Below are positions 6,381 through 14,310 of a DNA stretch of 20,857 bases, one piece after another. Both the position numbers and the translations under genes were made by a program. Origin of the DNA: a virus; the IMG/VR virus record IMGVR_UViG_3300028027_000284, positions 1-20,857 of that record. One strand, given 5' to 3'. The notes below the pieces were generated by a model. The model made no database searches. It worked only from the letters and a program-made list of their open reading frames with translations, and was not told where the DNA came from. Numbering within the stretch: position 1 is the stretch's first letter; each line of letters starts with the position of its first letter.

Positions 6381-6490
6381 ACCCGATTACCTATGTGACG
6401 GAGTAGATGGTCAGTAGTTGCTTACTCTTGGGGGAGGGGGGCAACTTCTGTCCTGACCAACTTCCCTCATAACCTTGTTCGGGAGTAGAT
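6381..6490 (+). other. Structured leader upstream of the tail operon
   Basis: TGGTCAG (6408-6414) pairs with CTGACCA (6453-6459), and inside it AGTTGC (6416-6421) pairs with GCAACT (6441-6446). The loop holds the G-rich run GGGGGAGGGGG, whose GAGGG (6434-6438) could pair with CCCTC (6464-6468) as a pseudoknot. CCCGA (6382-6386) and TCGGG (6479-6483) could close the whole element. The 9-mer GGAGTAGAT occurs at 6400-6408 and again at 6482-6490. It lies 47 nt before the first tail gene and may be a leader or a packaging-related site. In the rest of the gap, 6265-6380 shows nothing I can support. Confidence 0.4.
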
Positions 6491-6536
6491 AAATATTCAC
6501 TTATACATTATTTCACATTTAAACTATTTAAAGTAT

Positions 6537-7214
6537 ATGAATTGGTCCAACGTAACAGTCTTCCAATACCAGCAGATTAATGAACTTTATGCTAATAGCA
6601 AGGACTTGACTGACCTTGACATATCCGTAAAGGTTGCCTCAATACTGACCAATCAGACTGAGAATCAGATTGATAGTTTACCCGTTAAGGAACTTGGACC
6701 ATTGCTTGAATCCATTGCTTTTATCAATGATGATATTAAACCCGAAGCGGTAAAGGTGTTAAAGATTAACGGAAAGAGGTACAAGTGCGTTTACGATGTG
6801 CGGAATATCCCTGCATCAAGGTACATTGAATCTAAACACTTCAGCAGTGATGTAATGGGGAACTTGCACAAGATTATGGCGTGTATGGTGATACCTCAGA
6901 AGAAAGGATTCTTGGGATGGGTGGATGATAAATACGATGCAGGTAAGCATAGCGACTATGCTCAAGATATGCTTGAAGCACCTATCCAATCCGTTTTAGG
7001 TTCGGTTGTTTTTTTTTATCAAGTATACAGGCTTTGGATAAAGAATTCAAAGGACTTTATGGTCCGACAGATGATGGAGCAGGGGGTGGAGAAGATGAAA
7101 GCGGAAGAAGTGCATCAGGTTTTATGCACCATTATGGATGGATATACCAAACCAAACTGGTTGCCGACTTTGAGGGAATCACACTTGACCAAGCATTTAA
7201 CTTACCTGTCATAA
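6537..7214 (+). CDS. Tail assembly chaperone-like protein, unshifted frame
   Basis: The unshifted product is 225 residues. The N-terminal 150 residues (VFQYQQINELY, INGKRYKCVYDVRNIPASRYIE, VMGNLHKIMACMVIP) look like the first part of tail assembly chaperones that open siphovirus tail modules. At residues 157-160 the codons GTT TTT TTT TAT form a nine-T run. Beyond it this frame continues for 65 residues, but its codons become rich in third-position G, unlike the rest of the genome. The overlapping -1 frame instead looks like typical protein, so a programmed or artefactual frameshift is likely. Such chaperones bind the tape measure and guide tail-tube polymerisation, often as short and frameshifted long forms. 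The gene starts the tail operon after a 413-nt gap. Confidence 0.65.
   Translation: MNWSNVTVFQYQQINELYANSKDLTDLDISVKVASILTNQTENQIDSLPVKELGPLLESIAFINDDIKPEAVKVLKINGKRYKCVYDVRNIPASRYIESKHFSSDVMGNLHKIMACMVIPQKKGFLGWVDDKYDAGKHSDYAQDMLEAPIQSVLGSVVFFYQVYRLWIKNSKDFMVRQMMEQGVEKMKAEEVHQVLCTIMDGYTKPNWLPTLRESHLTKHLTYLS
7009..7017 (+). other. T9 slippery run, candidate -1 frameshift site
   Basis: Nine consecutive T residues are read as (G)TT TTT TTT T(AT) in the upstream frame, giving a T TTT TTT heptamer of the X XXY YYZ type. The -1 frame is open from 6977 through to the stop at 7297. A homopolymer undercall of one T in the assembly would create the same picture. Confidence 0.55.
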
Positions 7215-7297
7215 ACTTTCTAAATGACCTTGCATACTTGAAAGCGAAGATGGAACATGATAACGAATTAATACGAAAGAGTTATGCCAAAGGTTGA
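7016..7297 (+). CDS. Frameshift extension of the tail assembly chaperone (gpT-like part)
   Basis: Reading -1 after the T9 run adds 93 residues to the first 160 of the upstream gene, a fusion of about 253 residues. The segment begins LSSIQALDKEFKG, passes through a Gly/Asp/Ser-rich linker, and ends in a well-ordered helical part: YGWIYQTKLVADFEG, then LPVINFLNDLAYLKAK. The pattern of GW, then an acidic helix, then LP, then LAYLKAK is what I expect at the end of tail assembly chaperones in related phages. Codons here match genome usage. A TTG at 7034 or ATG at 7124 could start a separate small protein, so the fusion is not proven. It overlaps the next gene by 14 nt. Confidence 0.6.
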   Translation, partial: LSSIQALDKEFKGLYGPTDDGAGGGEDESGRSASGFMHHYGWIYQTKLVADFEGITLDQAFNLPVINFLNDLAYLKAKMEHDNELIRKSYAKG

Positions 7298-7976
7298 CAT
7301 GGAAGTGGTTATTGATGATGCGATAATAGCATCGGAAGCAGCAAAGAGTACAGATTATGCATCGTTAAAGGAATTACCATTCGTTGAAAAGGTTATCCTA
7401 TCTTATGCTGCAAAGTTCATTATCCAAGTACAGAAGAACTTAATTAAGGAAAACAAGACCGATACTGGTAGGCTTGAAGATGATATACAACAAGGAGACC
7501 TAATCAAAGCAGATGGTTCATATCTAATAGACATTGGATATCCTAAGAGTTCAGAAGGTTCTAAATATTATGACTTTGTGAACAAGGGTGTAAAAGGATT
7601 CAAGTCAGGCACTCCTAACTCCCCGTACTCATTCAAGTCTGCTTACCCTTCCATGAACGGACCAATGGTAAATGCCATTCAAAAATGGGTAAAAAGAAAT
7701 GCAAAGTTAGTAAGGAGGGAAGACCAAAAGTATAACCTTACAAGTCTACAAAAGAAAAGAAAGTCAGTTTCCGAATTAAACACTGGAAGGACCACTGCCT
7801 ACCTCATAGCAAGGAAGATAAAGCAAAGGGGATTACCAAGAACGGGATTCTTTGATGATGCCATTGACCAAGTCTTTAATGAGCAATTTTATAACAAGAT
7901 GGCACAAGCATTAGGCGGAGATGTGAGGTTGTACATAAAACAGGCTGCTTCGCTAATTAATGAAGAGAACAAGTAA
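7284..7976 (+). CDS. HK97 gp10-like tail completion / minor virion protein
   Basis: This 230-residue protein follows the HK97 gp10-like pattern. A helix with Gln and Asn (FIIQVQKNLIKENK) is followed by TDTGRLEDDI, a strand region IDIGYPKS, and YYDFVNKGVKG where the Gly of the family is kept. A long basic region (NAIQKWVKRNAKLVRRED; SLQKKRKSVSEL) and a C-terminal AYLIARKIKQRGLPRTGFF then DDAIDQVF follow. Family members sit at the head-tail joint or tail end and complete assembly. The basic middle is longer than in HK97 gp10. It starts 14 nt inside the frameshift extension and is followed 2 nt later by the next tail gene. Confidence 0.6.
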   Translation: MPKVDMEVVIDDAIIASEAAKSTDYASLKELPFVEKVILSYAAKFIIQVQKNLIKENKTDTGRLEDDIQQGDLIKADGSYLIDIGYPKSSEGSKYYDFVNKGVKGFKSGTPNSPYSFKSAYPSMNGPMVNAIQKWVKRNAKLVRREDQKYNLTSLQKKRKSVSELNTGRTTAYLIARKIKQRGLPRTGFFDDAIDQVFNEQFYNKMAQALGGDVRLYIKQAASLINEENK

Positions 7977-7978
7977 TT

Positions 7979-9166
7979 ATGGCAATAACAGTTAATAGCA
8001 TCCCTGAACAATACGCTTCGCTGCACGATGAACTTTGGTTTGTCGTGGATAGCACCAACAAGGCATCAAGCAATTTTAAGTATGTCTTTGATATTTACGT
8101 AGATGCTACCTTGATAGCAAGAATAAAGCAGTTCCCTGATGTGACAAGCACAAAGGGGATATTTAACGCAGGTAATATAATGCGTAATTATGCTCAATCG
8201 TATTTCATACCGAACACCTTGCAAATTTTATTTAGTGGGTCAAATGATAATATTTATAAGGAATACACCATAAAATACGGGGAAGAGTATGGAGGGGTAA
8301 CCTATACCAACCTGCTTGAGCAAACCTATGTAGCGTTCAACTTTTATTATCCTGACTTTTACAATCCTGCCCAATCACCTACATACTTTAAGTCATACAT
8401 AAACGAATGGTTGACCAATAGGGACCTGAGCAATGTGGAATGTGCATTTACGGATAAATTGCATATTGGTTGGATGTCAGCAAGTGGGGTAACTACTAAT
8501 ATATATCCTTCTGTTCAGTTGTATAATGAGAATGGAAGCACAAGTGGAAGTCCAGTAACAACTGCAACAGACCCACAGGAAACATTCAGTTTGCTTGACA
8601 TATCACCTGCTGGTATCAATGAATGGTATGGTTCAACTGTCGTTCCATCAACTGCTTACGCATACGGAATTAAATTGCACAATGGGACAAGTTTTGGAGA
8701 TGAGGTGAAGGTTAAACTTGTTTGCAATCCTAACTACACACCAATCGCATTACACTTCCTGAATCAATTAGGAGGTTACGATACCATGCACTTTAGATTG
8801 GTCAATAAGGAATCAAGGAACGTGGAATCTAAGCAGTACGAAGGTAGCAAGTTTAGGTATAACGCTTCTGCTGCTGCTATGCGGTCCTATGATGATTACA
8901 ACAGAATCAACCCAGGTGCTACTAAATATGTGGTTGAGCATTCTACAATGTACAAACTGAGAAGTAATTACTTAAATGTGACTGATTATAACTGGTTGAG
9001 GGAATTAATCCAATCACCTGAAGTATACTTTGAGCAGGGTGGATATTACTATCCCGTAGTCACTATGACAAGCAATTGGGAAGAGAAAAAGAGAATAGCA
9101 GACAAGATGTTCAACCTTGAACTTGATGTGCAGATTGCGAACAAAAAATATAGTCAATTCCGATGA
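7979..9166 (+). CDS. Tail structural protein (baseplate / distal-tail-like)
   Basis: This 395-residue protein has no transmembrane segment, is rich in aromatic, Asn, Thr and Gly residues, and is probably mostly beta-structure, as expected of a virion protein. Visible pieces include SIPEQYASLHDELWFVVDS at the N-terminus, LHFLNQLGGYDTMHFRLVNK near residues 258-277, and YFEQGGYYYPVVTM near the C-terminus. Proteins of this kind in Bacteroidota phages are found beside the large tail protein and tape measure. The exact place (distal tail, hub or tip) cannot be decided by eye. Its stop overlaps the next gene by 4 nt, suggesting the two proteins are made together. Confidence 0.6.
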   Translation: MAITVNSIPEQYASLHDELWFVVDSTNKASSNFKYVFDIYVDATLIARIKQFPDVTSTKGIFNAGNIMRNYAQSYFIPNTLQILFSGSNDNIYKEYTIKYGEEYGGVTYTNLLEQTYVAFNFYYPDFYNPAQSPTYFKSYINEWLTNRDLSNVECAFTDKLHIGWMSASGVTTNIYPSVQLYNENGSTSGSPVTTATDPQETFSLLDISPAGINEWYGSTVVPSTAYAYGIKLHNGTSFGDEVKVKLVCNPNYTPIALHFLNQLGGYDTMHFRLVNKESRNVESKQYEGSKFRYNASAAAMRSYDDYNRINPGATKYVVEHSTMYKLRSNYLNVTDYNWLRELIQSPEVYFEQGGYYYPVVTMTSNWEEKKRIADKMFNLELDVQIANKKYSQFR

Positions 9167-11196
9167 GGACAGAGGTATACATTGATAATTATAGACTTGA
9201 TTTAACAAAGGAAATCTCAGCAGAGTTCACCTATGCTATTGATGAAATACAAGACTTTGCGACAAGGAACACCTCATTTAGTAAAACAATAATCTTACCT
9301 GGCAATGATACTAATAATAAATTATTCGGTAACGTATTTGAGTTCGGGTTATCAAATGACTATAACCCAGCAGAACCCAACGTGGGTTACAACTTCAACG
9401 CTACCAAGTCCGTTCCTTGCATCATCTTGGTAGATAAGATTCAGATTTTTAAAGGTGTTTTGCGACTGCTTGAAATCATCATAGATGGTAAAAGTATAGA
9501 ATATGAAATTTGTGTGTTTGGTGAATTAGGTGGATTTATCACGGCACTTGGTAATAAGAAGTTAGAAGACATAGACTTTGGCATAGCAGACCAAACGTGG
9601 AACGTTAGTAATATTTCAGCAAGTTGGGATAACATTAGCGGTACAGGGGTTTACTATCCTCTTATTGATAATGGTCAGGTATCAACCAATAAGATTGACT
9701 TTTCCTATGATGCCTTCAGACCTGCACTTTATGTAAAGCAATACTTGACTAAACTATTAGATGGGTCAGGTTATACCTATGACTTCCCTTTGCTGAGTAC
9801 GGCATTGATGAATAGGTTAGTAATACCAAACAATCAGAAGACATTAACCAAAAGCAGTACAACAGTATTCAAGGCAAATGTTACGGATGTAACCTATACT
9901 TCAGCATCAGCAGTAAAGTTCACAGGTGTAACACTTGGGTCTTTCTCATTAAACTTTGCTACTGACTTGATTACCTATGGCGGTGCAAGTGCAATAACAA
10001 CAAACATATCATTTACCATTAGCGGACAGTTCAATAATATTGACCCTACAAATGGGTATGTCTATTTTGAGTTCATGAAGAATGCTACCCTAATAGCAAC
10101 ACAGAGCATTTTCGTGGCATATACGCCATACTACTTTACAGTAAACCTATCTGTTCCAAATGTTATTATAAGTCCTTCTGATACCCTTTCTGTGAACGTG
10201 GTAGCTACTACGAACAACTATCGGTTATATGGTGATACTTTGCTCATAGAATCAACTACTCCCACTGATGTAACGTTAAATTATGGTGATAGCATTGTAA
10301 TTAATAACACAATACCAAAGGGAATCTTTCAAAAGGATTTCTTTGCCTCCATTGTTAAGATGTTTAACCTTTATGTCTATGAAGATAAACTGGTTGAGAA
10401 GAAACTAATCATCAAACCTTACATTGATTTCTACGATGGTACTCAGATTGATTGGACAGGTAAAGTAGATAGGGGAAGTGTTATGAGGGTGAAACCAATG
10501 TCTGAGTTTACTGCCCGTTATTACGATTATAAGTACAAGCAAGACAATGACTTCTATGCTGAAAACTATCGTAAAAAGTACAATGAAGGTTATGGTGATT
10601 TGATTTATGATACTGAGAACGAGTTTGTAAAAGAAGTTGATTCAACAGAGGTAATCTTTGCAGGAACTATCCTTTACCAATATAGCGGTACTGATAAAAT
10701 TTATAGCAGTATTTATAAACTTTCCAATTCAAACAATGCTGAAGATAAGATGGATTCTGTTATCCGTATTCTTCAAGCAAAAAAGATAACAGGAAGGACC
10801 ACTTGGGCAATTAAGAACGGAGTTGGTGGAAGTACATTGGCATCTTATACTGCTTATGGGTACGCAGGTCATGTTGATGACCCATTCAATCCACAAGCAG
10901 ATATAAACTGGGGAGCAACTAAGGAGGTCTTTTATAATGCAACAGCGGTCACAGCAGCAAATCTGTTTGCAGGTTATTGGTCCGAATACATTGCAGAGAT
11001 TATAGACCAAAACAGTAAAATGCTTACTTGCTCAGTGAAGTTGAATGAGATTGATATTTATAACCTTGATTTTAGCAAACTAATTTATATTGATGGTTCA
11101 CTTTGGCGGTTAAATAAAGTTTTGGATTATAATCCTATGGACTTTAACGTGACAAAGGTGGAACTTCTAAAAGTAATTGAATTAACATACGTTTAA
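9163..11196 (+). CDS. Large tail / baseplate protein
   Basis: This 677-residue protein is the largest in the tail block apart from the portal fusion. Its N-terminus (VYIDNYRLDLTKEISAEFTY, then FATRNTSFSKTIILPG, then NKLFGNVFEF) is a pattern I associate with baseplate or tail-tip proteins of Bacteroidota phages. The middle (about 240-380) is Thr/Ser/Val-rich beta-repeat-like sequence. The last third (KMFNLYVYEDKLVEKKLIIK, DGTQIDWTGKVD, FSKLIYIDGSLWRLNKV) looks like a hub domain. It has no enzymatic motif that I can see, so cell-wall hydrolysis is not supported. It sits between another tail protein and the tape measure, in keeping with a tail-tip role. Confidence 0.6.
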   Translation: MRTEVYIDNYRLDLTKEISAEFTYAIDEIQDFATRNTSFSKTIILPGNDTNNKLFGNVFEFGLSNDYNPAEPNVGYNFNATKSVPCIILVDKIQIFKGVLRLLEIIIDGKSIEYEICVFGELGGFITALGNKKLEDIDFGIADQTWNVSNISASWDNISGTGVYYPLIDNGQVSTNKIDFSYDAFRPALYVKQYLTKLLDGSGYTYDFPLLSTALMNRLVIPNNQKTLTKSSTTVFKANVTDVTYTSASAVKFTGVTLGSFSLNFATDLITYGGASAITTNISFTISGQFNNIDPTNGYVYFEFMKNATLIATQSIFVAYTPYYFTVNLSVPNVIISPSDTLSVNVVATTNNYRLYGDTLLIESTTPTDVTLNYGDSIVINNTIPKGIFQKDFFASIVKMFNLYVYEDKLVEKKLIIKPYIDFYDGTQIDWTGKVDRGSVMRVKPMSEFTARYYDYKYKQDNDFYAENYRKKYNEGYGDLIYDTENEFVKEVDSTEVIFAGTILYQYSGTDKIYSSIYKLSNSNNAEDKMDSVIRILQAKKITGRTTWAIKNGVGGSTLASYTAYGYAGHVDDPFNPQADINWGATKEVFYNATAVTAANLFAGYWSEYIAEIIDQNSKMLTCSVKLNEIDIYNLDFSKLIYIDGSLWRLNKVLDYNPMDFNVTKVELLKVIELTYV

Positions 11197-11197
11197 T

Positions 11198-12970
11198 ATG
11201 GCAGAAGAAATAGTAGGCGTCAAGGTCAAAGTTGATGCAAGTGATGTAGGCAAATCGGTTGGTTCACTCAAGCAACAATTGAGAGAAGCACAGAATGAGG
11301 TAAATACCTTGTCTGAAAAGTTCGGTGCGACATCAAAGGAGGCAATCAATGCAGCAAAGAAAGCAGCACAATTGAAAGATGCCATTGGTGATGCTAAAGC
11401 ATTAACTGATGCATACAATCCTGATGCAAAGTTTAAAGCATTTGGTGCTGCATTGCAAGGTGTTGTAGGAGGATTCTCGGCAGTTCAAGGTGCTATTGGT
11501 TTATTCGGTGTAGAAAGCAAAGAGGTTGAACAGACTTTGCTCAAGGTTCAGTCTGCAATGGCATTAAGTCAAGGACTTGATTCTATATTGGAGGCAAAGG
11601 ATTCTTTTGCAAACTTAGGAACACAAATAAAAAATAGCACTGCTTTTGTTAAGTTAAACGAATTAGCAAACAAGGCAGCAGCAGGTGCTATGAAATTATT
11701 TGGTGTTGCAGTAGAAACAACATCAACCTCATTTAAAGTTCTTAAAGGTGCTATTGCTGCCACTGGTATTGGTTTGCTTGTTGTAGCAGTTGGTGAGTTG
11801 GTTAATGCTTTTCAAAACTATCAATCAGCAGCAGAGAAGGCAAAGAAAGCACAGGATGATTTAAATGAATCTGCAAATAAAGGAGCAAAGACTGCTTTTG
11901 ATGCAGAGGTTGCATCTCTTGAAAGGCAAAAGCAATTAGAGATTGCAAAGGCAAAAAATAAAGGAGCAACAGAAAAACAATTATTTGAAATTGAGCAATC
12001 TTATGCAAATTTAAAAATTAAATCACAGGAAAGATTTAATAAAGATTCAAGAGCATTAACTGCTGAAGACCAAATTCAGCAAGAAAAAGATTTAAAAAAT
12101 CAACAAACTGCAATTGAAGTTGCTGAATTAAATTTCCAAACAAGTCAAAACCAAAAGAAAAAAGAGCAAAACAAAAAGGATAAGGAAGATGCTACAACTA
12201 AAAAGAAAGAGGATGAAGCAGAAAGAAAAGCAAAACAAGAGCAGCAATATAATGACTTTGTCCAATTCGTTAATGATAGAAAAGCAGCAGATGATGCAGA
12301 ATTAGAACTTCAAGCATTTTTAATTGATGAACAAAAAAGAAAAGAACAAGAACTTTTTGACTTCCGTGTACAAATAGCACAACAGAGGTATGATGAATCT
12401 GAGGCAGAATTTGCATTCTTACAAGAATTAAACAAGAAAACTCTTGATGATGAACAAAAAACACTTGATGCAAAATTATCTGCACAGTTGCAATTTGCTG
12501 GTGCAATAGGGAATGTTCTCGGTACTTTATCAGGATTATTTGCACAAGGTACTGCTGCAAGTAAAATTGCTGCTATTGCTGAGATTGGTCTTGGTACAGC
12601 AACTGGTTTTATTCAAGGTTTAGACATTGCACAAAAGGGAGCAAAAGCGACTGGTCCTGCTGCACCTTTTGCATTCCCTATATTTTATGCATCACAGATT
12701 GCTGCCGTTTTAGGTGCTGCTGGTAAAGCAAAACAAGTTCTATCTCAAGTTAAAGGTGGAGGAGGAGGTGTAAATTTACCCAATGGTGGAGGTATTGCAA
12801 CTGCACCAGTAAGTCCACAATTATCAACAGTCAACACAGTTACACAATTAAATCAAGCATCAATCAATCAAATGGGTTCAGCAGCAGGTAGGGCATACGT
12901 TGTAGAATCTGACATCACTAATCAACAAGAAAAGATTGTAAGAATAAACAGGGCAGCAAGACTTGCCTAA
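11198..12970 (+). CDS. Tail tape measure protein
   Basis: This 590-residue protein has a helical N-terminal part (VGSLKQQLREAQNEVNTL) and several hydrophobic Ala/Gly-rich stretches: GVVGGFSAVQGAIGLFGV near 86-103, AIAATGIGLLVVAVGELV near 184-201, GAIGNVLGTLSGLFAQG, and PAAPFAFPIFYASQIAAVLG. A long charged Lys/Glu/Gln coiled-coil region lies between them (about 205-420). The end has a Gly-rich linker and a polar tail. Tape measures set tail length at about 0.15 nm per residue, so about 90 nm is expected. It acts inside the tail tube and may help DNA cross the cell envelope. The coiled-coil part is noticeably A-rich in codons. It starts 1 nt after the large tail protein. Confidence 0.88.
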   Translation: MAEEIVGVKVKVDASDVGKSVGSLKQQLREAQNEVNTLSEKFGATSKEAINAAKKAAQLKDAIGDAKALTDAYNPDAKFKAFGAALQGVVGGFSAVQGAIGLFGVESKEVEQTLLKVQSAMALSQGLDSILEAKDSFANLGTQIKNSTAFVKLNELANKAAAGAMKLFGVAVETTSTSFKVLKGAIAATGIGLLVVAVGELVNAFQNYQSAAEKAKKAQDDLNESANKGAKTAFDAEVASLERQKQLEIAKAKNKGATEKQLFEIEQSYANLKIKSQERFNKDSRALTAEDQIQQEKDLKNQQTAIEVAELNFQTSQNQKKKEQNKKDKEDATTKKKEDEAERKAKQEQQYNDFVQFVNDRKAADDAELELQAFLIDEQKRKEQELFDFRVQIAQQRYDESEAEFAFLQELNKKTLDDEQKTLDAKLSAQLQFAGAIGNVLGTLSGLFAQGTAASKIAAIAEIGLGTATGFIQGLDIAQKGAKATGPAAPFAFPIFYASQIAAVLGAAGKAKQVLSQVKGGGGGVNLPNGGGIATAPVSPQLSTVNTVTQLNQASINQMGSAAGRAYVVESDITNQQEKIVRINRAARLA

Positions 12971-12994
12971 TTAAAAACAATAAAAAAAGTAACA

Positions 12995-13597
12995 ATGGAA
13001 AAGAATATACCAATTTTTAATTTAGAAATAACCAATGACCTTGAAGATGATGTCGAGGTTGATGTGGTCAGTCTGGTAGATAGACCTGCTATTGAAAGAC
13101 AATTTCTTGCATTCAATGAGAATAAAGAAATCAAAATGGACTTTGCTATCCAAGATGAAGACCAACAAATCATAAGCGGTCCATTAATGTTGGCAGATAC
13201 TCCAATTTATCGCAATGACCATAACGGAGAATATTATGTGGTCTTCACAAAGGAAACGATAAAAAAGATAGCACAGAGATACTTCAAGAAAGGGTATCAA
13301 GCAAACGTGAATTTGATGCACGATTCAGGACAATCCGTTGAAGGGGTTACAATGTTTGAATCATTTATAAGCGACAAGGTTAGGGGTATCCATCCCATGA
13401 AAGGATTTGAGGATGTACCTGATGGGTCTTGGTTCGGTTCGTTCAAGGTAGATAATCCTGAAGTATGGGCAGAGATTAAGGCGGGGAATGTACGGGGGTT
13501 CTCAGTAGAGGGGCAGTTTAATTACAGGAAAACAGGAGATAAAAAGATAGAGCAACTTTGGGAAAATGTCCTTAAGGTGCTATCTATGGTCAAGTAG
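12995..13597 (+). CDS. XkdF-like prohead protease
   Basis: This 200-residue protein matches the XkdF-type phage serine protease pattern. Its N-terminus (VDVVSLVDRPAIERQFLAF) is followed by ISGPLMLADTPIYRNDHNGE, YYVVFTKETIKKIAQRYF, NVNLMHDSGQSVEGVTMFESF, and GSWFGSFKVDNPEVWAEIK with VRGFSVEGQF. The His in NLMHDSG and the Ser in GFSVEG are the likely catalytic residues, as in related prohead proteases. It would cleave scaffold and capsid precursors during maturation. It is followed by a strong terminator and then the scaffold-like gene and major capsid, the usual head-morphogenesis order. The leader before ATG 12995 is 24 nt of almost pure A and T, with no Shine-Dalgarno. Confidence 0.85.
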   Translation: MEKNIPIFNLEITNDLEDDVEVDVVSLVDRPAIERQFLAFNENKEIKMDFAIQDEDQQIISGPLMLADTPIYRNDHNGEYYVVFTKETIKKIAQRYFKKGYQANVNLMHDSGQSVEGVTMFESFISDKVRGIHPMKGFEDVPDGSWFGSFKVDNPEVWAEIKAGNVRGFSVEGQFNYRKTGDKKIEQLWENVLKVLSMVK

Positions 13598-13620
13598 ACT
13601 TTTTTCATAGCGTTTGGTTA

Positions 13621-13650
13621 GGCAGGGTGTTTCCACACCTTGCCTTTTTT
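13621..13650 (+). terminator. Strong intrinsic terminator after the protease gene
   Basis: GGCAGGGTGT (13621-13630) pairs with ACACCTTGCC (13635-13644) over 10 bp including one G-T pair, with loop TTCC, and six Ts follow (13645-13650). It lies 23 nt after the protease stop and upstream of the scaffold-like gene. I see no convincing promoter after it, so it may partly attenuate read-through. Confidence 0.8.
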
Positions 13651-13698
13651 GTATATGGTACATTGGTAAATGCCTCCTATTTATTACCAAAAGTTATT

Positions 13699-14280
13699 AT
13701 GACAACTTTGGAAGCAATTAACAAGATTAAACAAATGTTCGCAGAAGCGGGTGAATTGCCTGTGGCATCTGCTGAACCACTCCAGTCTTTTGCAGAATAC
13801 GTTCTGAAAAGTGGAGCAAAGGTGATGATTGATAAGTATGAAGTCGGTGGTAAAGTTTCTTTGGTAGATGAGGCGGGTAATGAAGTTCCTGCACCTGCTG
13901 GTGAACATGAACTTGCTGACGGTTCTGTAATGGTTTTGGATGAAAACTCTATCATCACAGAAATCAAAGTACCTGAAATGGAAGGTCCTGAAGTAGAAAT
14001 TGAGGTTACTGCACCACTTGCAGAGGACCTGATGAAGAAAAAGATTGAGGAAATGCAGAAGCAGCTTGATGAAATTAAGATGGCATACGATGCCAAACTT
14101 GCATCTCAAGAAGCGAAGTTCAGCAAGGGCATGAGTGATATTTCAGATGTGTTGGTGCAACTTTTAAGCACACCATCTGCTAATGCAACTGAAGCACCTA
14201 AAGAGAAGTTTAATCAACACGTAGAAAAAAAGGAAGACAAGATTAGCCGTTTCCTTGATTTTGCAAAGTCAATCAAGTAA
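13699..14280 (+). CDS. Head scaffold-like protein
   Basis: I start at ATG 13699 (MTTLEAINKIKQMFAEAGEL). The upstream extension of the frame would run back through the terminator hairpin and encodes an unrelated hydrophobic stretch. The 193-residue protein has an N-terminal helix, an acidic central region rich in Glu, Pro and Val (EMEGPEVEIEVTAPLAEDL), and a helical coiled-coil segment (MKKKIEEMQKQLDEIKMAYD). Its C-terminus is basic and helical (KISRFLDFAKSIK), the typical place where scaffolds bind the capsid. Its position between protease and major capsid supports a scaffold, which would be removed by the protease before DNA entry. A short A-rich leader separates it from the capsid gene. Confidence 0.7.
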   Translation: MTTLEAINKIKQMFAEAGELPVASAEPLQSFAEYVLKSGAKVMIDKYEVGGKVSLVDEAGNEVPAPAGEHELADGSVMVLDENSIITEIKVPEMEGPEVEIEVTAPLAEDLMKKKIEEMQKQLDEIKMAYDAKLASQEAKFSKGMSDISDVLVQLLSTPSANATEAPKEKFNQHVEKKEDKISRFLDFAKSIK

Positions 14281-14310
14281 CAAATTTTCAAACAATAAAA
14301 ATTAAATAAA

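Noticed and set aside
6204-6398. Possible 64-residue frame in the terL-tail gap
   Set aside because: It uses a poor start, crosses the terminator and structured RNA, and its sequence shows no protein-like pattern.
13627-13698. Longer N-terminus for the scaffold-like protein
   Set aside because: It would be read through the terminator hairpin and adds an unrelated hydrophobic stretch; ATG 13699 is preferred.
13677-14109. Long minus-strand frames opposite the scaffold-like gene
   Set aside because: They are shadows of the + strand gene, rich in Ser, Cys and Phe, with no start context or neighbours on that strand.
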